Source: Pseudolysobacter sp.
Lineage (GTDB): Bacteria; Pseudomonadota; Gammaproteobacteria; Xanthomonadales; Rhodanobacteraceae
Assembly: GCA_025351985.1 (NCBI GenBank)
Contig: JANXUW010000203.1
Span: 1 to 5,834, forward strand
Direction of reading: 5' to 3'
DNA: 5,834 nucleotides
The position numbers were made by a program, and so were the translations under genes. A model generated the notes under the pieces. That model ran no database searches. It was not told the DNA's origin and saw only the letters and a list, made by a program, of their open reading frames with translations. Of the stretch, positions 1 through 5,472 are shown in pieces. How positions within the stretch are numbered: the first letter of the stretch is position 1; every line of letters begins with the position of its first letter.

Positions 1-1131
1 ATTCTCGGTGCAATCCTGTTCGTTGCCGGCTCATTGTTGTGTGGCGTGGCGTGGTCGCCGCAGAGCCTGATCGTGGCGCGTATCCTGCTCGGCTTGGCAA
101 TCGGCATTTCCGCGTTCACCGCGCCGCTGTATCTCGCCGAAGTGGCTTCCGAAAAAACCCGCGGCGCGATGATCTCCTTGTATCAGCTCATGATCACGAT
201 CGGCATCCTCGTCGCGTTTTTGTCCGATACGGCGTTCAGTTATTCCGGCAACTGGCGCTGGATGCTCGGCATCATCGCGGTGCCTGGCGTATTTTTTCTG
301 TTCGGCCTGCTCGCGCTGCCCGACAGCCCGCGCTGGCTGATGATGCGCGAACGCAAGGCCGAGGCGCTCAACGTGTTGCTCAAGTTGCGCGGCGACCACA
401 ACATCGTCGCGCGCGAAGCCGCCGACATCGAGGAGCAACTGCAGACGCCGCAACGCGGCTGGCAGCTGTTTCTCGAAAACGCTAACTTCCGTCGTTCGGT
501 CGGACTCGGCGTGATGCTGCAACTGGTGCAACAGTTCACCGGCATGAACGTGGTGATGTATTACGCGCCGCGAATTTTCCAGAGCATGGGCTACGATACC
601 GCCGCGCAAATGGGATTTACTGCGGTCGTGGGCCTGACCAATGTGCTGGCGACGTTCATCGCGATTGGTCTGGTCGATCGCTGGGGTCGCAAGCCGATTC
701 TGTATACCGGTTTCACGGTCATGGCGATTGGTCTCGGTGTGGTCGGCACGATGATGCATCTCGGTATCAACAGCCATGCCGAGCAGACGCTGACGGTCGC
801 GATGCTGCTGTTTTTCATCGTCGGTTTTGCGATGTCGGCCGGCCCGTTGATCTGGACCTTGTGTTCCGAAGTGCAGCCGCTGAAAGGCCGCGACTTCGGC
901 ATCGGCGCATCGACGGTTACCAACTGGATCGCCAACATGATCGTCGGCGCGACATTCCTCTCGCTGCTGAACGGCATCGGTCACGCGGCGACGTTCTGGC
1001 TGTACGCCGCGCTGAATCTTTTATTCCTGATCTTCACCTGGGCGTTGGTGCCGGAAACCAAGGGCGTCACGCTGGAGCAGATCGAGCGCAAGCTCATGCA
1101 CGGCGCACGCTTGCGCGACATTGGTCGGTAA
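1..1131 (+). CDS. galP: Sugar:H+ symporter, GalP/AraE type (MFS sugar porter family), 5' end missing
   Basis: Proton-driven uptake of a hexose or pentose across the inner membrane. The open frame runs from base 1 with no start in view, leaving 376 residues. E. coli GalP has about 464, so roughly 85-90 N-terminal residues (the first two helices) lie outside. Sugar-porter signatures, numbered within the fragment, are PLYLAEVA (42-49), PDSPRWL (107-113), QQFTGMN (177-183, sugar-binding helix 7), DRWGRK (226-231), GPLIW (281-285) and PETKG (351-355). From memory, whole stretches such as YQLMITIGIL (61-70) and NWIANMIVGATFL (308-320) match GalP, and they resemble GalP more than AraE. The exact substrate (galactose, glucose, arabinose or xylose) cannot be read from sequence. 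The gene ends with TAA, 17 bases before the stop of the converging NIPSNAP gene, and no terminator hairpin is evident there. Family assignment is firm; the symbol indicates nearest resemblance only. Confidence 0.93.
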   Translation: MLGAILFVAGSLLCGVAWSPQSLIVARILLGLAIGISAFTAPLYLAEVASEKTRGAMISLYQLMITIGILVAFLSDTAFSYSGNWRWMLGIIAVPGVFFLFGLLALPDSPRWLMMRERKAEALNVLLKLRGDHNIVAREAADIEEQLQTPQRGWQLFLENANFRRSVGLGVMLQLVQQFTGMNVVMYYAPRIFQSMGYDTAAQMGFTAVVGLTNVLATFIAIGLVDRWGRKPILYTGFTVMAIGLGVVGTMMHLGINSHAEQTLTVAMLLFFIVGFAMSAGPLIWTLCSEVQPLKGRDFGIGASTVTNWIANMIVGATFLSLLNGIGHAATFWLYAALNLLFLIFTWALVPETKGVTLEQIERKLMHGARLRDIGR

Positions 1132-1148
1132 GCGCGCGGTCGTGTCGA

Positions 1149-2123
1149 TCACGCATGAATCTGCGAACGCGCGGTTGGCGTGAGGCGCAAGATTCCCGGC
1201 GATTTTTTCAGTCGCGGCAGTAGCGCCGGCTTGATCGTGTCGCGCCACGGCGCGGATTTTTCCAGCGCGGCGACATAGCGTTCGTAAGCAGGCGCATCGG
1301 CGAATAGCGAGAACCAGACAAACACGTTCTCGCCCTCGCGCACTGGCAGTGCGGGGAACGTATTGACGCCGTGTTCGTTGACAAACGAACCGATGATCGT
1401 CGCGCCGTTGTGGATGAATTCCAGCTTGAGCGTGCGCTCGAAAAAATCGAGAAAGTCGGCGCTTGCCGGCGCATCGAAATAATACAGGGTTGCGACGACA
1501 AGCCCGTTTGGAATATCGATCGAATCCGCTGCAACTCGCGGGTTGGTGGTAGCCGCGAAACCGGAATCGACGCGCGCCGGACGCAACAGCAAGACATTGT
1601 CATTGTCGATGATCGTGGCATTCGCCGCGCTGCGATTCGCCTTCCACAGATCGCCGTAGTAGAAACTTTTCAGCGCCTCGGTGCGCGCCGGCATATCGGA
1701 AAAACCACGCAACCAGACAAAACGATCTGGATTGTCCTGATCGCGAAATTGGCCGATCACGTTGATGCCGACGGCTTCCTGCGGCTCGATGAACCGACGA
1801 TTGAACAGGTCGATCAGCACGTCGCGTTGGCCTGGATGCAAGGTGTATTGGCGCAGTTCGACGACCGCGCAACAGGTCGTGGTTACGGTAACGGGCGTAT
1901 CTTTCTCCACAGCCAATGCGTGCGTTGTCGGGAATGCCGCTGAGCCACCGATGGCGGCGAGCAGCAGCCATGACATACGATTGCCTGACAGGTACTGCTT
2001 GTATTTATCCAGCAGCGAGCGCGTGCGGAAACGCGGCCACTCCGCGTGTGACTTGGCTCCGCTTTGCGCAGAAGCATCGCGAGATGAGCGTGTCGAAAAT
2101 TTCTGATCTGATGTTGTTTGCAT
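1149..2123 (-). CDS. Exported or membrane-anchored protein with two NIPSNAP-like domains
   Basis: NIPSNAP domains are small ferredoxin-like (dimeric alpha+beta barrel) folds; their bacterial function is largely unknown. With the start used here the protein has 324 residues. A hydrophobic stretch begins at Met50 (SWLLLAAIGGSAAF, 51-64) and ends in ALA at about 69-71, like a signal peptide with an AxA-type cleavage site. The first NIPSNAP domain spans about 87-172 (VVELRQYTLHPGQ, then FNRRFIEPQEA). A second, divergent one spans about 198-283 (LVVATLYYFDAP, then FIHNGATIIGSF). The start is uncertain. The frame is open up to an ATG at 2246, but that overlaps the predicted -10 box and would translate a GT repeat. 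ATG 2123 follows AGGA at very short spacing. ATG 1976 has AGG seven bases upstream and would begin directly at the signal peptide, giving 275 residues, but with no positive charge before the hydrophobic core. Codons just after 2123 have low GC at third positions, which slightly favours 1976. Divergent tetR suggests repression by its product. Confidence 0.85.
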   Translation of the reverse strand: MQTTSDQKFSTRSSRDASAQSGAKSHAEWPRFRTRSLLDKYKQYLSGNRMSWLLLAAIGGSAAFPTTHALAVEKDTPVTVTTTCCAVVELRQYTLHPGQRDVLIDLFNRRFIEPQEAVGINVIGQFRDQDNPDRFVWLRGFSDMPARTEALKSFYYGDLWKANRSAANATIIDNDNVLLLRPARVDSGFAATTNPRVAADSIDIPNGLVVATLYYFDAPASADFLDFFERTLKLEFIHNGATIIGSFVNEHGVNTFPALPVREGENVFVWFSLFADAPAYERYVAALEKSAPWRDTIKPALLPRLKKSPGILRLTPTARSQIHA

Positions 2124-2244
2124 GGTCCTGTCCATCTTCCGTTGCAGGGTGTGAGTGTGTGTGTAGCCATGAATTTGCGGCGCGTATTTTCGGTAGGTCG
2201 CGCACGTAGGCAGGTCCTCGCCATCCATGCAGACTCGATGCTTC

Positions 2245-2275
2245 ATAATACAGACCGGTTGACCGGTTTTGTCAA
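2245..2275 (-). promoter_or_regulatory. Predicted sigma70-like promoter of the NIPSNAP gene
   Basis: Read on the minus strand, a perfect -35 hexamer TTGACA (2275-2270) is followed by a 19-base spacer and TATTAT (2250-2245), which matches five of six bases of the -10 consensus. The spacer is longer than the optimal 17; a 17-base spacing would instead use the weaker TGTATT. Transcription would begin near 2238, leaving a leader of about 115 bases to ATG 2123 or about 260 bases to ATG 1976. The spacer holds the palindrome at 2254-2267, the usual place for a TetR-family operator. Predicted by inspection only. Confidence 0.6.
2254..2267. promoter_or_regulatory. Probable TetR-family operator (palindrome ACCGGT-TG-ACCGGT)
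   Basis: Two copies of ACCGGT, itself a palindrome, flank a 2-base centre, so 12 of 14 positions obey dyad symmetry. The same stretch is also a tandem direct repeat of GACCGGTT (2253-2260 and 2261-2268). It lies between the -35 and -10 of the NIPSNAP promoter and covers most of the predicted -35 of the tetR promoter, so one bound repressor dimer, or two side by side, could block both. From family knowledge, LmrA/YxaF and NemR-like regulators bind sites containing GACC/GGTC halves, which fits loosely. That the adjacent TetR protein is the binder is inferred from its position. Confidence 0.6.
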
Positions 2276-2288
2276 GAGACGCGATACT
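2259..2288 (+). promoter_or_regulatory. Possible promoter of the tetR-family gene
   Basis: TTGACC (2259-2264, five of six matches to the -35 consensus) is followed after 18 bases by GATACT (2283-2288, four of six matches to the -10). The predicted start near 2295 gives a leader of about 20 bases to the ATG at 2317. The -35 lies inside the palindrome at 2254-2267, which would permit autorepression. It is weaker than the opposing promoter. Confidence 0.4.
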
Positions 2289-2316
2289 GTAGGCAACTCT
2301 GGATCAATATGCCGCC

Positions 2317-2925
2317 ATGAAAAAAGTCATTGCCACGCCGTCTAAACGCACCAACGATCCTTTAGGAATGCGGCGGCGTCTGCTCGATGTGGCGGCCGAA
2401 GCGTTCCAGTCCGGCGGTTATCAATCCACCGGCATGGGCGACATTTTGCGAGCCGCGGGCGTCACCGGTGGCGCGATGTATCACCATTTTCCAAGCAAGA
2501 AAGCGCTCGGCCTAGCCGTGATTCGCGAGCGTGTCGCGCTGGAGATCGAATGCACGTGGATCGAGCCGATGGCGGCGGCGCGTTCGACCGCGGCGGGCAT
2601 CAAGGCGATCTTCAAACGCATCATCGCCGGGCTCGATGAGCGCGCTGCGGTGATCGGTTGTCCGCTGAGCAATTTGACGCTCGAGCTCGCGCTGGCCGAT
2701 CCCGAATTTCGTATCGCATCGCAGGAAATATTTCATAGCTGGCGCAACGCGATCGCGCAGAAAATTCGCGCCGATCATGCCGCCGGAGTGGCGAAACATC
2801 TGGATGCCGACGCATTTGCGACCTTGGCCGTCGCCACGTTTTCCGGCGCGATGGCGATGGCGAAAGCCGAGCAGGATACCGCGCCGCTCAAGGCCTGCCT
2901 GCAGCAGTTGCTCAAGGCGATGTGA
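2317..2925 (+). CDS. TetR-family transcriptional repressor, LmrA/YxaF type
   Basis: A one-component, ligand-released DNA-binding repressor of 202 residues, normal length for the family. The N-terminal TetR_N helix-turn-helix spans about residues 18-66: RRRLLDVAAEAF (helix 1), then GMGDILRAAGVTGGAMYHHF (39-58), with recognition helix at about 49-56 and the typical HFPSKKAL end. The C-terminal ligand-binding part contains GCPLSNLTLELA (114-125) followed by FHSWRNAIAQKI (139-150), the pattern I associate with the LmrA/YxaF branch; in Bacillus those proteins answer to flavonoid-like aromatics. That ligand cannot be carried over here. The start is ATG 2317; the only upstream SD-like bases are GGA at 2301-2303, so the site is weak. 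ATG 2368 (residue 18) has AGGA directly touching it and would remove the N-terminal arm, so it is less likely. The gene is divergent from the NIPSNAP gene over a shared operator. Confidence 0.93.
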   Translation: MKKVIATPSKRTNDPLGMRRRLLDVAAEAFQSGGYQSTGMGDILRAAGVTGGAMYHHFPSKKALGLAVIRERVALEIECTWIEPMAAARSTAAGIKAIFKRIIAGLDERAAVIGCPLSNLTLELALADPEFRIASQEIFHSWRNAIAQKIRADHAAGVAKHLDADAFATLAVATFSGAMAMAKAEQDTAPLKACLQQLLKAM

Positions 2926-3145
2926 GCCCGGCGACACGCCGACCGATCGCTGTCCCGTGGTGCAGCGCGTTCGCGTCGCGTCGTATGTTCTCGATGCCCG
3001 TCATACGCGGCAATCACGTAACCTCGACGATCTTTTCCGCATCCTGCCCGAAAGAAACGCATCATTCGCCGAACGCGCAGCGTCTGGGTATTCGTGATCG
3101 CGCTCGTGATTGCGATCTTGTCATTTGGACTGGAAACGCTTCTTC

Positions 3146-4018
3146 ATGAAATTTCACGTGCGCCGTTTTTTCCTGATCGGTTTGTTGCCCATGCTGTGCA
3201 GTTGTCAGTCGATTTTTTTCGGGGCGATGAATGCCGGGCGTGCGTCAACGTTTGCGATCACGCGCACCTACGCGCCCGACCGCGGCTTGAAGCTCGATAT
3301 CTATCGCCCGAAAACGTCATCCGCCGGCACGCCAGTCGCGCTGTTTTTTTACGGTGGCAGTTGGCGTTACGGCAGTCGCGGCGAATACGCCTTCGTCGGC
3401 CAGGCGCTTGCGGCGGCGGGAATCCTGACCTTGGTCGTGGATTATCGAACCGCGCCGCAGCCTGCGTTTCCGGGCTTCGAAGTCGACGCCGCCGACGCGG
3501 TGCGCTGGGCGCGCGATCACGCCGCCGAGTACGGCGGCGATGCGCAACGATTGTTTTTGGTCGGGCATTCGGCCGGCGCGCATATCGTCGCGCTGCTGGC
3601 CACCGACGCACATTATCTCGCCGCGGACGGACTCACGCCGCGCGATCTGGCGGGTGTGGTCGGTATCGCGGGGCCGTACGATTTTCTGCCGCTGACCGAT
3701 CCGAAAATCATCGAGGTGTTCGGTCCCGAATCGGAGTGGCCGGAATCGCAGCCGGTGAATTTTGTCGACGGCGATGAGCCGCCGTTTCTGCTGCTGCACG
3801 GCCAGGGCGATCGCATCGTCTGGCCGCGCAACAGCGAGGCACTCGAGAAAAAATTGCGCGCGGCGGGCATCGCGGTGAGTTACCTGCGTTATCCGAGTCT
3901 CGGACATTTCCGCATACTCGCAGGTTTTCGTTATCCGCGGCTCGCACCGACGCTGCGCGATACTGCGGCATTTATCAATTCGACGCCGGGCATCGTGGCG
4001 GGCGCGTCGGGCGAATAA
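3146..4018 (+). CDS. Alpha/beta-hydrolase lipoprotein (esterase, Aes/BD-FAE-like)
   Basis: Probable carboxylesterase anchored to the cell envelope, 290 residues from ATG 3146. The N-terminus is a lipoprotein signal: KFHVRRF, hydrophobic core LIGLLPML, then lipobox LCSC with the lipid-carrying cysteine at 20. Gln21 at +2 predicts outer-membrane sorting. The hydrolase fold follows: LDIYRP (50-55), oxyanion-hole motif FYGGSW (68-73, in place of HGGG/HGGxW), nucleophile elbow GHSAG (140-144, Ser142), probable acid Asp222 in HGQGDRIV, and catalytic His254 in SLGHF. All three triad positions are present, so it should be active; the substrate is unknown. The frame opens earlier at TTG 3110, but only the ATG puts the signal peptide at the N-terminus. 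No good ribosome-binding site is visible (GGAAA about 11 bases upstream). It stands 220 bases after tetR, so co-transcription is possible but not shown, and it converges on alkB. Confidence 0.9.
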   Translation: MKFHVRRFFLIGLLPMLCSCQSIFFGAMNAGRASTFAITRTYAPDRGLKLDIYRPKTSSAGTPVALFFYGGSWRYGSRGEYAFVGQALAAAGILTLVVDYRTAPQPAFPGFEVDAADAVRWARDHAAEYGGDAQRLFLVGHSAGAHIVALLATDAHYLAADGLTPRDLAGVVGIAGPYDFLPLTDPKIIEVFGPESEWPESQPVNFVDGDEPPFLLLHGQGDRIVWPRNSEALEKKLRAAGIAVSYLRYPSLGHFRILAGFRYPRLAPTLRDTAAFINSTPGIVAGASGE

Positions 4019-4036
4019 AAAACGCACGATCGCGTT
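4017..4036 (-). terminator. Possible intrinsic terminator of alkB
   Basis: Read on the minus strand just beyond the alkB stop, AACGC (4036-4032), a 6-base loop and GCGTT (4025-4021) form a short stem running directly into a run of T (six T at 4022-4017, two of them in the stem). The stem is only 5 base pairs, so efficiency is doubtful. On the plus strand no T-run follows the hairpin, so it would not end transcription of the hydrolase gene. It overlaps the hydrolase stop codon. Confidence 0.4.
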
Positions 4037-4053
4037 GCCGGCGAGCGCCGAAT

Positions 4054-5139
4054 TTACAGCGCTGCGGATATCCCGCGCGCTTGCCGCGCACGCTGCACGC
4101 GCGGGTCCATCACGTGTCGCCACAACGGTGGCAGCAAGGCGAGCACGAACATCGTCGCGTATCCCGCCGGCAGTTGCGGGCTGTCATCGTGGTGCTCCAG
4201 CACCTGATACCGCCGCCGCGCGACCGCGTGATGATCGGAGTGGCGTTGCAGGTTGAACAACAGCCAGTTGCTCAGGCGTTGCGACGAATTCCACGAGTGC
4301 AGGTGCGTGACGCGTTCGTAACGATCGGGCGCGATTTGCGCGCGCAGCAGGCCGTAATGTTCGATGTAGTTGATGATCTCCAGACTCGTCGCGGCGAGCA
4401 GGCCCTGGACGATGAAAAACGCCGCGCCGAACGCACCGAGCCACAGCCAGAATACGCCGAGCAGGATCAGCCAAAATCCGCTCCACATCAGCATTTCGTT
4501 GCGTAATGACCATGGCGATTTGCCGGCCTGGCGCAGCCGCTGCGCTTCCAGTCGCCATGCATTGCGGACGTTGTGCAGCAGCGCGCGAGGCACGAATGCG
4601 TACACCGATTCGCCGAGTCGCGCCGACGAGGAATCCTGCGGCGTCGCGACGTGCACATGATGGCCGCGGACATGCTCGATCTTGAAACCGTGATAGCCGA
4701 CGCTGCTCAGCAGGATGCCGCCGACGGCGCGCTCGAACACGCCGGATTTGTGAATGAGTTCATGCGCCGGATTGATTGCGAGAACGCCGCCGAGCACGCC
4801 GGTCGAAACTATCCAGCCCAGCGTGCCGATCGCGTCCAGCGGCAACTGCTGCAGCATGTACGCGCTGTAGCCCAGCACGAGCAACCACGTCGGCAATATG
4901 AGCAGCGTGAGCACGCGAAAATACGGCAGACGATCGATTCGCTCGGCATCCTGCGAATCGCGATTGGAAGCATCCGCGCCACACAAGACATCGAGCAGCG
5001 GCAGTACGACGAAGAGCACGATCAATGGCAACCACGTGCCGAGATTCGCCGGCAAGCCAGCCGCAATCGATACAACCGCAAGCACTGGCAACAAGGCCAG
5101 AATAAAAGGCAGGATAAAACCGAGATCGCGCCAGCGCAT
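4054..5139 (-). CDS. alkB: Alkane 1-monooxygenase (AlkB-type integral membrane di-iron hydroxylase)
   Basis: Hydroxylates the terminal carbon of medium- to long-chain n-alkanes in the inner membrane, using O2 and electrons passed by rubredoxin. The protein has 361 residues, somewhat shorter than the ~400 of Pseudomonas AlkB. Hydrophobic helices lie at about 7-28, 34-53, 76-97, 105-123, 218-234 and 236-250. The di-iron histidine boxes are complete: HELIHK (126-131), EHVRGHH (155-161) followed by VATPQD, and LQRHSDHHA (297-305) followed by RRRYQ. The AlkB signature NYIEHYGL (257-264) separates it from fatty-acid desaturases and from other membrane hydroxylases. The usual ATPxDPA after the second box reads ATPQDSS here. 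The start is firm: an in-frame TAG (5151-5149) lies four codons before ATG 5139. No Shine-Dalgarno is visible. No rubredoxin, rubredoxin reductase or regulator is in the window, so redox partners must be encoded elsewhere. Substrate chain length cannot be read from this sequence. Confidence 0.95.
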   Translation of the reverse strand: MRWRDLGFILPFILALLPVLAVVSIAAGLPANLGTWLPLIVLFVVLPLLDVLCGADASNRDSQDAERIDRLPYFRVLTLLILPTWLLVLGYSAYMLQQLPLDAIGTLGWIVSTGVLGGVLAINPAHELIHKSGVFERAVGGILLSSVGYHGFKIEHVRGHHVHVATPQDSSSARLGESVYAFVPRALLHNVRNAWRLEAQRLRQAGKSPWSLRNEMLMWSGFWLILLGVFWLWLGAFGAAFFIVQGLLAATSLEIINYIEHYGLLRAQIAPDRYERVTHLHSWNSSQRLSNWLLFNLQRHSDHHAVARRRYQVLEHHDDSPQLPAGYATMFVLALLPPLWRHVMDPRVQRARQARGISAAL

Positions 5140-5304
5140 CGGCGGAATCTAGCACAGCAAAATCGTTTCGCCAGCGTGCGGCGCAACACGCATCTTTTGC
5201 GAATTCGGTCTGTCCTGCTCAGGCTGATCGATAGCAGCGCGTATTCACGCCGGATCTACCTGGCGCAGATTATTTTGCGTCCTTTCGCACGTATCGATGC
5301 CCGC

Positions 5305-5472
5305 ATGAATGCTGCCAGCAATGCCTTCAAAGGCAATAAACGCTATCTGCCCTGCAAGCTGTGCGCCGGTTGCGGCCGCGCCATGGTCTGGCGCAAACGC
5401 TGGGCGAAAAACTGGGGTGAAGTGAAATACTGCTCCGATGCGTGTCGCAAGGTTCGCTCCGCGCATGACTGA
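5305..5472 (+). CDS. DUF2256 small zinc-ribbon-like protein
   Basis: A 55-residue basic protein of unknown function. After a short leader it shows the DUF2256 pattern: LPCKLCAGCGR (15-25), WRKRWAKNW (29-37), VKYCSDACRK (40-49). Two cysteine pairs, Cys20/Cys23 and Cys43/Cys47, would bind one zinc; Cys17 is an extra cysteine. The tryptophan- and lysine/arginine-rich centre is characteristic. From family knowledge, DUF2256 genes often sit beside cryptochrome/photolyase-related genes, and that is so here. Its TGA overlaps the ATG of the photolyase gene in ATGACTGA, so the two are probably translated in a coupled way. ATG 5305 is chosen because it gives the usual family length. The frame is open much further upstream, but only across the antisense of alkB. 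No Shine-Dalgarno is seen. Confidence 0.85.
   Translation: MNAASNAFKGNKRYLPCKLCAGCGRAMVWRKRWAKNWGEVKYCSDACRKVRSAHD

Noticed and set aside
31..984. Long minus-strand open frame opposite the sugar transporter (317 codons)
   Set aside because: Antisense shadow of a clear transporter gene; its product is rich in Arg, His, Gln and Asp with no recognisable domain, as usual for the reverse of GC-rich membrane-protein codons.
1132..1148. Terminator between the transporter and the NIPSNAP gene
   Set aside because: The 17-base gap and its surroundings show no stable hairpin with a T-run in either direction.
1371..1943. Plus-strand open frame opposite the NIPSNAP gene
   Set aside because: The minus strand carries the recognisable NIPSNAP pattern; the plus-strand product shows no family features.
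2149..2164. GT-rich dinucleotide run as a repeat or regulatory element
   Set aside because: Only 16 bases with one interruption; likely chance low complexity in the leader, no evidence of function.
2124..2246. Extending the NIPSNAP gene to ATG 2246
   Set aside because: That ATG overlaps the predicted -10 box, upstream of the expected transcript start, and the extension includes a GT-repeat-derived THTHT stretch with no coding character.
2253..2268. Tandem GACCGGTT as the start of a longer repeat or CRISPR-like array
   Set aside because: Only two adjacent 8-base copies with no spacers; best explained as an operator.
3094..3777. Plus-strand open frame overlapping the lipoprotein hydrolase
   Set aside because: Alternative frame of the hydrolase gene; product is an Arg-rich shadow. 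Only its first ~30 residues are of any interest and are listed as a separate finding.
3317..4123. Minus-strand open frame opposite the hydrolase
   Set aside because: Antisense shadow; the opposite strand has a lipobox, oxyanion motif and full catalytic triad.
4573..5304. Upstream extension of the DUF2256 frame to 299 codons
   Set aside because: This part is the antisense of alkB; only the last 55 codons match a family, and they have the family's usual length.
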